From: Papilionanthe hookeriana x Papilionanthe teres
Lineage: Eukaryota > Streptophyta > Magnoliopsida > Asparagales > Orchidaceae
Direction of reading: 5' to 3'
DNA: 64,000 nt
Assembly: GCA_022702705.1 (NCBI GenBank)
Contig: CM040421.1
Coordinates: 75,448,121 to 75,512,120, forward strand
Shown in pieces: positions 23,160 through 34,550 of the stretch. The notes beneath the pieces are model-generated. The model was not told the DNA's origin and did not search any database. It was given only the letters and a program-made list of their open reading frames with translations. How positions within the stretch are numbered: position 1 is the stretch's first letter; each line of letters begins with the position of its first letter. The position numbers were made by a program, and so were the translations under genes.

Positions 23160-23760
23160 AAAAATTCCATTTAATGCCCTTTTCATTTTAATTTCCATAT
23201 TTAATTAATTATGTCATTAATTAAATATTGATAATTATTTTACTAATCAATAATTAATTGGAAATAATTCCAAATTAATTATTTGATTAATATCCATGCC
23301 ATTAAAATTGATTTTTGTCTCTTTTCGTGACTTTTCAATTTAATTTTCATTTTAATTAATTATGTCATTAATTAAAATATGAAAATTAAATTATTGATCA
23401 GTTAATTAATTAAAAATAATTTTGGAATCAATTATTTGATTAATTCCATTATTTTTAATCAATTTGTGGATTTTGTGATTTTATGGCTTTTGAATTTAAT
23501 TTTTCATTTTAATTAATTAGGTCATTAATTAAAATTTTAAAATTAATTCATTAGCCAATTATTTAATCAAAAAAATTTTGAAATCAATTATTTGATTAAT
23601 TTTGTCATTTTATGACTTTTAATTTAATTTCCATTTTAATTAATCATGTCATTTGATTAATTAAAATATTGAAAATCAAATTATTAGTCAATTTAATTAA
23701 TCAAAATAATTTTTTTTGAAATTAATTTGATTAGTTTTTGTCATTGTGGGGTTTTAAACA
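23160..23760. repeat. About 150-bp degenerate tandem repeats
   Basis: Four recurrences of 'taattaattatgtcattaat' or close variants at roughly 23201, 23354, 23511 and 23637, each followed by an 'attatttgattaat' segment. The units are themselves rich in short palindromes such as TTAATTAA. Confidence 0.7.
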
Positions 23761-23799
23761 TGTCATTGGTTGTTTGATAAAAAATTGATCATTTTATCC

Positions 23800-24400
23800 A
23801 AAATTGACTTTTTAGGTCATGTGTTGTCCCATTGGGTCAATAAGGTTGGTGATTGGATCTGGATTGGTTATTTTGACAAAAATTATCATTTTAGGTCAAA
23901 AGGGTGACCTGTGGGGTCAACAGGATTGGTCATAGGGTCTGGATTGACCATTGTGACCAAAATTGTCATTTTGGGCCAAAAGGTTGACTTGTGGGGTCAA
24001 CAGGGTTGGTCATTGGGCCAGGATTGACCATTTTGACCAAAATTGTCATTTTGGGTCAAAAGGTTGACTTGTAGGGTCAACAGGGTTGGTCATTGGGTCA
24101 GGATTGACCATTTTGACCAAGATTGTCATTTTGGGTTAAAAGGTTGACCTATGGGGTCAATAGGGTTGGTCATTGGGTCAGGATTGCATTTTGACCAAAA
24201 TTGTCATTTTGGGTAAAAAGGTTGACCTGTGGGGTCAACAGGGTTGGTCATTGGGTCATGATTTGATCATTTTGACCAAAATTATCATTTTAGGTAAAAA
24301 GGTTGACCTATGGGGTCAACAGGGTTGGTCATTGGGTCAGGATTGAACATTTTGACCAAAATTATCATTTTGGGTAAAAAGGTATTGACCAATTGTAAAA
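23800..24400. repeat. 79-bp tandem array next to the LTR terminus
   Basis: About seven units of 'ggttgacctgtggggtcaac' continuing 'agggttggtcattgggtcag'. TTTTGACC and GGTCAAAA form an inverted repeat in the units. The motif GGTCAACA also forms the very end of the LTR at 24412. Confidence 0.88.
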
Positions 24401-24412
24401 ATGAGGTCAACA

Positions 24413-24500
24413 GTAGGGTTTGCGTAATCTCTTAAAGGTCTCGGTTGATTTATATTTTTAATTGCTGGATTATTTGCAATTTGATTTAAATTTATAATTT
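24413..24500 (-). pseudogene. Athila-1 gag, N-terminal fragment
   Basis: This is the continuation of the gag gene interrupted at 17386. The minus strand translates as PAIKNINQPRPLRDYANP, matching the PRLLRDYANPT segment of Athila-2 gag. It starts with the second GTAGG. Upstream (24500-24671) is an A/T-rich leader with nothing recognised. Confidence 0.8.
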
Positions 24501-24671
24501 CTTTTTTCTGTTTTCTAATTTTTTTTAATAGTGCGTTTTAATTCCGAATCGTAAGGTATTAAATTTTTTGTTCCAAATTTACACATACAAAACTTAAGTA
24601 AATTTTAAATAGTCCATTACTCTAGTAATTATTTTAACAATTATTTACTTTGCTTTAATAATTACTTTACT

Positions 24672-24689
24672 TCCCTGGCAACTGCGCCA
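24672..24689 (-). other. Athila-1 primer binding site
   Basis: TGGCGCAGTTGCCAGGGA on the minus strand is three substitutions from the tRNA-Asp-type PBS typical of Athila elements (TGGCGCCGTTGCCGGGGA). It lies 6 bases after the LTR end. Confidence 0.85.
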
Positions 24690-24695
24690 AAAATT

Positions 24696-26209
24696 TGACA
24701 GGTTCGGGGCGAATGCATATAACTATATAAATGTTTAACCAGTATAAAAATAATATTCAATAATAGCAAGTTACCCCTTTTATCAACACAAGTATACGTA
24801 TCGTTCAAGTAATACAGGGCTCTAATGGAGTCTTAGATATCGATCCCACAGAGAAGTTAGAGATTATGAACTAATTTTAGCAGATGCAATTACTATCTAG
24901 TATACGGAAATAAAGAACACTTACACTAAGCTCTATTACTAATTTTTGAATGGAAGATTGCAATTTAGAAAAGTATCTCTCCCCTTGTTTAAGAGAATTA
25001 AGTGAATGGATAATCAAACTAGTTAGAATTATATTGTGCCAAATAGGAGCATTCCTATTCTTTACCCTTTGATCCAGGCATAAAGAATATTGACTAATCC
25101 TATGCTTGGTTACTGAATCTGCGGCTAGGCTGGGAGAATACCGGCTCTCACTTCGGAGCTCCCACGTTCCCCTCTCCTGAGAGATAACATCTACACTTCA
25201 GCACCCAAACGATAGGACCGAATTGAAGATTTTAGTCTGTCACTCTAAAATATCCAATTCTACACCCGATAAATAATATTTCCCTATTTATTTGCACCCT
25301 CCTTTCAAGGCTTTTGCTTTCCCTGAATCTTCGATTTAATCTTTACTTTAGTTGTGAAATCAACTGATTTTAACAGTTCAATTGGCCAAATTGAACGTAA
25401 ATGAAGATTTAAGTAAAAGATTATCACAATTTTTATTTAATATTTTAGGCATAACTAATTCAATTTTCCATTTCACAAAATCTCAAAAACAGGGAGAAAG
25501 ACAGAGAAAAACTACTCAGAATGCATAGGAAGAATAACATAAAACTTGGATTTCATATAAAGTTAAAGATATAAAACAATAGACAAAACTTATCTCGAAT
25601 TTTTTCTCAAAGCAGACTCCTTGAAGTTCCTCTAAATCTTCCTTCTTGTACGACACACTCAATTAAACTCACTAATATACTCTCTAGAACTCTCTTACAC
25701 ACTAATTACACTAATTAGACACTTAAAAATGACACACCAAAGACACAAAAAGGACACACATTCGGCCTAAAATTGTCTCTATTTAAAGAAGAAGAAAGAT
25801 TTCCAATGGTTGCTTAAGCTCCTCTTCAAAAAGCATCCAGATTCAATGTATCTTGCTTGAACCAACCTTCTCGCCGTCGACGGGCTCGTTGCCGCCGACG
25901 GCGGGCTTCTAGAACATAGGCCAACTACTCAGGCTCGCTGTCGGCGGGCTCCTTTATAATATATTCATATGCTCTCGGGAAAAACACGTCGTCGATCACC
26001 TATTCCTCGCCGTCGGCGGGCAAGTTCAATTTTTATCTCTTTTAGTCCTTTTTATTCCAGATTCGCTCATTTTTCCATCCTTTTGCTCTATTACCTATAA
26101 ATCTTCATACCTGCAATAAAAAATAAAAAATACATTTCTTTAAAGTGCAATATCATCAAAAGTTAATATCAAATTGGTATGAATTTCTCAATACATTTTT
26201 CTCTGCTCA
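24696..26209 (-). mobile_element. Athila-1 5' LTR
   Basis: TG..CA boundaries on the minus strand: it starts TGAGCAGAG at 26209 and ends CCTGTCA at 24696, directly before the PBS. It contains an Athila LTR signature block around 'acacaagtatacgtatcg' and a CG-rich segment with repeats of CCGTCGGCGGGC (25870-26025). A TATA-like TTTAAATA lies near 25785 on the minus strand. The matching 3' LTR is off-window to the left. The right flank ATGTG (26210-26214) is its expected TSD. Confidence 0.85.
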
Positions 26210-26686
26210 ATGTGCAAAAAGGGGAATTAATTATGAGTGCCAATGATCAAACTGTTATATTTAATAACTCAAAATCAATGAAATATCATGCAAGAGGTAA
26301 AGATGATGAATGCTACAGGATGGATGTTATCAAATACCTAAGTGAATGTCATTTCAAATCAACTTTTGAAGAGAAATCTGAAAGTGAAAAATTGGAACAT
26401 GAGTAAGAAGAGGAATTAAAACATTATGAAGATTTTCATTAGGAAGATTTAAATTATATTCATGAAAATTTTGAATTATTGGACATAACTGAAAAAGATG
26501 AATCTTCTAGCCAATCAATTGAAAGACTACCTGAACTTGATTTAAAGATGCTTCCTACTCATTTAAAATATTCCTTTTTAGGTGATTCCTCAACATTGCC
26601 AGTTATAATTTCCTCTCAATTGTCTGAAAAAGAAGAAGAGAGTCTGATTGAAATTCTGAAAAAATATAAGAAAGCCTTTGGATGGA
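26210..26686 (+). pseudogene. Athila-4 protease/RT-linker fragment (plus strand)
   Basis: The plus strand reads VQKGELIMSANDQTVIFNN, then KSMKYH, then after two in-frame stops LLDITEKDE, LKMLPTHLKYSFLG and IEILKKYKKAFGWT. This matches Athila-1 from the end of its protease (VQKGELTM...) to the start of its RT (LETLKKHKKALGWT), in the opposite orientation. The left end is cut by the Athila-1 LTR and the right end by a family T LTR. It is therefore the oldest layer of this nest on the left side. Confidence 0.85.
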
Positions 26687-26745
26687 CGTCGGTCGTTTAA
26701 TTTGGTGAGGTTAATAGTTTTGAATTTTGTAAAATAGGAATTTGA

Positions 26746-26799
<54 letters not shown>

Positions 26800-28561
26800 T
26801 AATATTTTAATTTTGAAGAATATGAAATCAAATCGATCTCATATAAATGATAGTTTAAATAATCAAGCATTTCACCGCGAGACATGTATTTATCCTGGAG
26901 AATAATTACATGGATTGAGGTGAAGCTTGATCAAATAAACTAAAGGATTTATGACATCTGTTTGATCTGGGAACCAGTTTTGACCGACAATTTCCCCTAT
27001 CTAATATGAATGAATTATATAGGGTTTATATTAACCTGGCGTCCTTATCTTTTCTATAAGGGCAAGCCTCTATAGTTAATTACATCTTAGATAATTGAAG
27101 TCACCTAAGAAAACTTTTGATATAGATCAGGAAACATTTATATTCATGACTTCCAAAGGTAAGATTTTCAAAGATAATGTGATAGTCGGAAGTTTAATAG
27201 GTGAATGGCTCAAATCTTGGAACATTTCATTTTTATCAGAATTCAAAGGAGAGAAGGCTAGGGGAAGAGCATAGATTTAAGGAGGAACCCTGATGTCTTC
27301 TTAAACTATCCTATGGTTTAGCTTTAAATCATAGAAATGAATTTATTTAAATTTTAATCCTGCCAATTAATTATAGAAATTACATTTGCATAATATTTGA
27401 TTATGCAAATAACCTAGAAGATGGGAGGATTTATGTCATACCAGACAACAACCTCAGATTCCTAAAGCGAATTAGGGCTTATATTGCACAACAGGGTTGT
27501 GCAAAGGCCTAAAGAAAATGTGAGGATTTATGTTGCACTAGGCAAGCTACCTCGAAGTCTTATAGCTTATTGTTTTAAGCTAAGGAATGATTTTGCTAAT
27601 ATAGACAAGTTTTACTGTTGAAGATGGCCGTGCTGCCCACTATGCATACTCCAAGCTCCTCTTCGTAGCAGGTTTAGTTTAAAGAAGTGTTAATTGAGGA
27701 GAAAAGAGAAGTGTCATATTTTGGAAATATTTAAATTGAGATGTCTTAATTTTTTTTTAGGGAAACATTAAATTTGATTATAGCAATACCAGTTATGATC
27801 CCACAGTTCCATCATCCTGGAATCGCTATTTTCATCGGATTCACTTAGTCCAAATGCATCTACTAAACTCAACTTAATGAGTTCCATACTTTCATTTAGA
27901 CCGTGGGAAAACCCTGTTAGCAACGTGTGGGTTACCTCCTCCAAGGAATTACCGATCATCCAACGAGACATTTTAATTTAGTTACAATTGTAGTTTTTGT
28001 TGTTTATTTTGTGATTAAATTTTGAGTTATTTTATATTTTGAATGTTGTAGCGGTAAATTTTAACTTATTTTGACTTTTAATTTTGATTTTGGTCTTAGT
28101 TTTGTGGCTATCCTCAAGGTTTCAGTTTTCATGTAGGGTGACATTATTGTTTAGCATGCAAGTTTGCAAGAAAGGAAAGAATAGTAGAGTGCAGGCAAGT
28201 AGATTGCATTTTAAAATAAAAGCGTATCGGGTAGGCCTTCCCGTCATCTCTACTTGAAACATTAGTATTCTTGCAATAAACATCTATATTTTTACAGGGA
28301 AGTAAAGCCCTATGGATAGGTTCGTCACAGGCTTACCAAGTCCTAGGTCATAACCCGATGAACTTCTATTCATTTGTGACATTTCTTCATTTAATAAATA
28401 TAGTAGGTGCAATAGTCTTACAAGATGTCCGGAAGAATTGTGAAACGGTCCAGGTGAAACTAGGATATCTCACAATACTTTTGAAATTACTTGAGGTCCT
28501 TTTGGACTTATTATAGTTATTAAATATTTTTATTTATTTCATACCTATATGCTCAGTGAGC
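26687..28561 (-). mobile_element. Family T LTR fragment, reversed, diverged
   Basis: Homologous to the LTR end at 39589-41500: the same 'gatatgaaatcaaa.cgatctca' block near 26820, the shared palindrome (27054-27075), the stretch around 'cttcccgtcat' (about 28240) and 'tatgctcagtgagc' at its right limit. The terminal TG appears as CG at 26687-26688. It contains a (TA)n run (26750-26794). It is truncated at about 28561, where sequence in the opposite orientation starts. No coding region. Confidence 0.75.
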
Positions 28562-31500
28562 CAATGTTTTAGTTATCCCGAAAGGAGGGGACCGTAGGGC
28601 TTTTAAAGCACACGATCTTAGGGCTCTACGAGATTTTTCAAGGTTAGAGGCCATCTGTGAAAGGTTATTGATTTTTCAAGTTCATGTCAACATTTTTGAT
28701 ATTTTAATTCGATGAGTGCTTGTATTACTCGATAGAATTAAGGAAAATTTGGCGAAGTTTCTTAGGACAAAGGAGACCCTAGGATACTTATAGTTAGGCT
28801 TAATTCATTAATAATAACCACAGTGCTTTAAATACCTAAAATTCAATTTGAATTAATTAGGGTTAACCACACATCGAATTGACTTGAAAATATTCTCATT
28901 GCTCTTTAGAATTAGGAGGAACCTTACATAAAATTTTGAAATCAATTGGACTTGATTAACCCCACTGAAATGGGTTGATTAAGCCTGTAAGCAAATTGAA
29001 GCTTTAAAAATTCATAACTCCAAAAATACTTTTCAAAAATTCATAAAATGGTTTTGGAGCTTCTCTGATATCAGGGGAGTTCAGGAAAATTAAAATTGGA
29101 ACTTTCCAAAAAATTGATTTTTTCACAATATTTTAATATTTTAATAATTTAAAAATAATAAAAATCACAAAAATATTAAAAGTCATAAAAATGTATTTGA
29201 CTCCTAATCACTTAGGAACAAAACCAAATATTTTTCCTAAGTCCCTAGGTTAAGATATTGAATTTTAAAGGCTTAATGTAATTTTAATATTAAAAAAATG
29301 AATTTTCAACCTTTTTCACTAAAATAATTCTAATAAATCAAAAGAAAAATGAGAAAACTATGAAATTTGTTTCTTTGGACTCCTCGAGGATTAGAAATTT
29401 AAGAAAAATATAAAATCTATTTTTCAATTTTTATTTTATTTTAATATTAATTAATACTTTAAAATTCAAAATAATTACTTAATAAATAAAATATAATTCA
29501 CAAGATCACTAAAATTGGTCCAGTGGTTCTAATCGTAGGAACATCCGTAATTTTCTTAAGGACGAGGAAACTTTCCTTGGTCGTATTGTTAATTTTCTTT
29601 GAAAACTCTATTTTCTATGAAAAATAATTATATAAATAAATTAAATTCAGAAAAATCACATTTTCTCCTCTAATGTCTTAATTTCCATGTAAGCGAGGTG
29701 ACATAAAAATTTCAAATTCATTTGAGCTCGATTTAATTAATTTTATGAAATAAATAAGCACGAAGGGCATAAAGGTAATTAAAAAATTTTAACCCTTAAT
29801 TAAAACTTTAGGTTTAATCAAAATGGAGGAGTAAAATATTTGATTTTAACTTTCTCTTGGATGATTGAAACTTAGAGAAATTAAAGGGGGTAGAAACCCA
29901 TTAAACACTTTGAAAATATCAAAATGAAACTCTAATTAATTAAATAATTTGAATTTTGGAAAGGATATATTTAAATTTGGATTATTAAAATAGGGATACT
30001 ATTAAGAGGATATTTATTCTTTAATTTAAAAATCCCTAAATAAGTCACTTTAACAATATTTAGTTCTTAATTAAAAAATTAAAACAATAATCCAAAATAA
30101 ATAAAAAATAATAATTATAAGAAGATAACTACTAAATGAATTAAAAGCTTAAAATGTTAAATGGAGTAATAATTAAAAGTCAAATTTAAAATCTTGGAGT
30201 TAAATTAAATTAAATTAAATTAAAAACAAATTAAATGAAATTAAATTGAATTAAAATCACTTAACAACCAACCTAAATGAAATCATTAAGTGTTAAATCA
30301 AAATATACCAATAATTTCAATACCTCTTTCTATCTAAGTAAATTTAAAACATGAACATCAATCTGAACTACTAAGATAATTGAAAATGTAATGATTTAAA
30401 TTAAATCTAAAAATAATTTGAACACTATTTCAAACTTAAAAAAATTATTAATTAGAACCTCGTAATTAAATTAAATTACTTTAAATCTTTAACTCGAACT
30501 TTTGGTTAACGTGATTAAAATTCTCAACAACCAACTTGCCCTTAAAGGCTTTAATTATTATAACTCTTAATTAGAGTATTAGAGTGAAATGTCATTTCAT
30601 TCATCGGAGTAATCAAATACCAGAGTTCAACTGAAATAATAGTTTTAACTAAACTCCTGGATGATTAATTCGCACGTACAATTAAATTTACTTGTACTCG
30701 AGATGATCAGTCTTGAAAAGATGTTTAGGACTCGTCCTAAACACTTCCTCAATATATGACGGGATGTTTTAAAGAACAATTAAATCTAATTGTTCTTTGA
30801 TGAAAAAATTATCCTTAAACCAAACGAGAACCTAGATGTCATAGGAGATGACTAGTTATAGGATTAGGATTACGGTAGATAGCAAAACCCTTTCCCTTAG
30901 CTTTATCTAGGTATTTCTTGCAAAAATATTTAAATGCCTTAACATGTGTTTTAAAGTACGGCTTGGGATAATGAGGAGAAAGACCCTCCGGTACGCTTTT
31001 ATTTTATTGCAATTTACTTTATTGCAATTTACTTACATACATTGCGCTTTACCTTTTCTTGCATGATAAATAAGATTGTTGCATGAAAACCAAAACCTTT
31101 AGGATAGTCCACGAATTGAAACCAAAATAAAATTAAAAGTCATTACAAAGATAAAATTCACCGCCGCAACATTCCAAAATATAAAACAACTCGAAATTTA
31201 ATCACAAACAGCGAGAACAACAAAACTACAATTGCAACTAAATTAAAACGTCTCGTTGAATGATCGGGAATACCTCGGATGATGTAACCCACGTGTTGCT
31301 AACGAAGTTTTCCACGATCTCGATGAAAGTGTGGAACTCGTTGATTGAGTTTAGCAAATTCATACGGACTAAGTGAATTCGATGAAAATAACGGTGCGGG
31401 ATGACGGAACCGTGGGATCTTAATCAATTCTTGTTTAAATAACTTTAAGATTTGTTTTAATTAAAATATTAAAACACTTGGATTTTAAGACTTTCTCACA

Positions 31501-32545
31501 AACAAAACACTTCTCTCATCTCATGATTTATGACTTCTAAAACTAAACCTCTGCAGCAATGAGGAGCTCGAAGCATGGTGAACAGCTCGGCCATCGTCAT
31601 CAATAAAACAAGGATCTACTTCAGCAAAACTTTCTTAGAATTAAATAACCAAGCCATAGGACTCCAGGGTAGTTTTCTGGTGCGACGCCAAATCCTCGAT
31701 TTTTTTTAGGAATTTGCATATTCATGTTATGCAAATTAAGCCTAACGAGTCTTAGGACTCAGGGGTAATTAGTTAGATACGACATAAACCCTCACATCTT
31801 CGAGCTATTTGTGTGATTATGTCATACAAATATAAGACCTAAATAAATAAAATTAGCAGGATTGAAACATATAATAAACTCGCAAATTGAAACGGAAACA
31901 ATAGGATAGTTTGGGAAGTTGCCAAGATTCTTCTTGGATCCTCGACTTCTCCTACTTCTCTTCCTTTAAATTCTTGAAATAAACTATTCCAAATTTGATC
32001 CATTCTTTGAAATTTCCAAAATCCAATCCTTTGAAGCAGCACTAAACATTGAGAAATTCTTGAGAGCAAATCCCTTGATCATTATCGAAGTTTCTTAAAT
32101 GATTCTGTCATTTAAGATGTAATTAACTATAGGGGCTTGCCCTTATAGGGAATTTTAAGAACCCGGAGTAATATAAACCCTGCTTAATTCCTTTATATTA
32201 ATGAGATGAACTTTTCGGCTTATAAAATTGGTTCGCGGACAAATATAGGCATCACAAATCTTCTAGTTTTATTTAATTGAGCCTCATCATCAAGCGGTGT
32301 GTCTATTCTTTGGGATAGATACACGGTTTGTGATGTGGTGCTCGTTTGTATAAATTATTTGGGATGTGAGATCGGTTTGATTTCATATCTTAAAATTTCA
32401 AAGCTTAAAATTATTTTTGAAAATCGAATATGCTATAAAACTATATATATATATATTTAAATTAAACTTAAGATCTAAAATTCGCCGACAATTTACGTAG
32501 GCGATCCTTTTCAAAAATACAACTTAACCTAAAAATATGCCGACA
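28561..32545 (+). mobile_element. Family T LTR, second copy of 8690-12705
   Basis: It follows the T1 LTR base for base except for scattered small changes, and ends ATGCCGACA at the same junction with integrase. Many CAG and CTG of T1 appear as CG here (for example ccaggtacg to ccggtacg, gtgctggg to gtgcggg). The palindrome is at 32127-32148 and a short TTAAA run at about 30200. The left limit is not an LTR terminus. No coding region is seen. Confidence 0.85.
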
Positions 32546-34550
32546 TAGGTTTATAGCGATCCTATATGCCCATAATGCGATTAATGCAGTCTTTGTGGAC
32601 CAATCTAATCTACTAGGGTTTACAATCTTTTCTAAAGTGTTTAATTTCTCGATTAGAAACTTCAGCTAATCCACTGATTTGTGGATGATAAACGATCAAT
32701 ATTTTTATGAATAATATTGAATTTCTCTTTGAATTTTTGAATATATTTATTCCTAAAATTTGATCCTCCATCGATGATAATCACTCTCGGCATTCGTATC
32801 TTGTGAAAATATTTTTCATTAAAAATTTTGAAACACTCTTAGCATCACAACGGTAAGGCCCGTGCTTCAATCCATTTAGAAACATAATCAATAGCAACTA
32901 ATATATATGAGTTTCCAAATGAAGGAATAAATGGTCCCATGAAATCTAATCCCTGAAACATAAAAATTTTGACTTCTAATATAAAATGAAGAGGCAATTC
33001 ATTTTTTCTAGATATATTACCTACTCTTTGGCATTTATCACAAGTTTTGATATATCTATAAACATCTGCAAATAGAGTAGGCCAATAAAATCCAGTTGTA
33101 AAACTTTATAGCGGTTTTATCGGTCCCGAAATGTCCCTCATCTTTCGAATCGTGACATTTTTGTATAAATACGGTCGGATTTCTTCATAAGGCACATATC
33201 TTCTAATAATTAGATCCTTACATTGCTTATATAAATATGGTTTCATCCCAAAAATATGTTTTAGCATCATGAATGAATTTTTATTCTTTGCCGAGTTAGC
33301 GTGGGTGGTAAAATTTCATTTACAACATAGTTAACTATATCGGCATACCAAGGTATTTTCCACTCATTTATATTATAATGTTGTTCGTTAGGAAAGTGCA
33401 ATACGTAATTTCATTGTCGAGTGTCGGATAATTCGCAATATTCTAATCTTGAAAATGATACTATGTTGATTATCAGTTCACTTTCTATTAATTACTTCAA
33501 AATCAAATTCTTGCATCGATATTATCCATCGATTAATCTTGGTTGGAATCCTTTTTGCATTAAATAATTAATAGCGAGTGATCGGTATGCACAATACATT
33601 TAGTTCCAATTAAATAAGATCTAAATTTATCGAAAGCATATACAATTGCTAATAGTTCTTTTTGTAATTGTATAGTTAATTTCGGCATTATTAAGAGTTT
33701 CTTAGCATAGTATATGACTTTTAAAAAATTTTATCGTATCTTTGTCCAAGAACGGCTCTATTGCATAATCACTAGCATCACACATAAGTTCAAATGGTTT
33801 CTCTAATCGAGATGAAACTATTATAGGTCTTTATGATTAATTTATCTTTTAATAATTCAAAAGCATTTAAGCATTCTTTAGTAAATTCAAATTTCTTGTC
33901 CTTTTCTAAAAGTTGGCATAGAGCTTTGGTAATTTTTGAAAAATCTTTTATGTAACTTACGTAAAATCTAGCATGTCCAAGAAAACTTCTTAGCCCTCTT
34001 ATTGTAGTAGGTGGTAATTTAGCTATAACTTGAATTTTTGCAGGGTCTATTTCCATGCCATTTTCAAAATTTTATGCCCTAATACAATTCCTCCTGCAAC
34101 CATAAATTGATATTTCTCCAGTTTAAGAACTAAATTAGTTTTCACATAGTGCAAGTCTTTTTCAAGATAGTCAAGCATGCGTCAAATGATGTTCCAAACA
34201 CGAGAGGAATAATCCATAAATACTTACTATTCCATCATCAATTAATTTAAATATAGACATCATACATCTCTGGAATGTTGCGAGGTACATTACATAGTCA
34301 AAAGGCATTCTTCTAAAGGCAAATGTTCCATACGGACTAGTAAATGTAGTTTTCTCTTGATTCTCAAGAGCAATAGAATTTGATGGTGAACGGTATAGCC
34401 ATCTAAAAAATAAAAGTATTTGTGCCATGAAAGTCTATCCAACATTTAGTCATAGGAATGGTAAAGGAAGTGATCTTTCTGGTGGCTACATTTAATTTTC
34501 TATAATCAAAGCATATACACCATCCGGTAACTTATACGATAGGTATTAAA
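32546..34550 (-). pseudogene. Second copy of Athila-1 integrase, RNase H and RT fragment
   Basis: This matches 12706-14733 closely, including the LTR-cut integrase, the RNase H (about 33480-33780) and the RT up to the 'ataggtattaaa' point. The best open part (33790-34056) reads MEIDPAKIQVIAKLPP and FLGHARFYVSYIKDF. It has many more frameshifts than 12706-14733, mostly at CAG, CTG and CCA positions and homopolymers. The right end at 34550 joins the inside of a family T LTR without an element boundary. It may be an unpolished duplicate rather than a real second locus. Confidence 0.85.

Larger units (their letters stand above)
17387..24412 (-). mobile_element. Divergent family T solo LTR, 7,026 bp
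   Basis: On the minus strand it starts TGTTGACCTCATTTTT at 24412, as the other family T LTRs do, and ends GCCATCA at 17387. It is flanked by GTAGG on both sides, with no PBS or internal sequence, hence a solo LTR. Relative to the other copies it is strongly diverged but keeps the terminus, a TATA box (22555), the GC block (21905-22035) and the palindrome (17689). Most of its length is tandem-repeat DNA: 40-, 42-, about 86-, 75- and about 80-bp arrays at 17800-21260 and about 150- and 79-bp arrays at 23160-24400. No coding region is supported. Confidence 0.9.
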
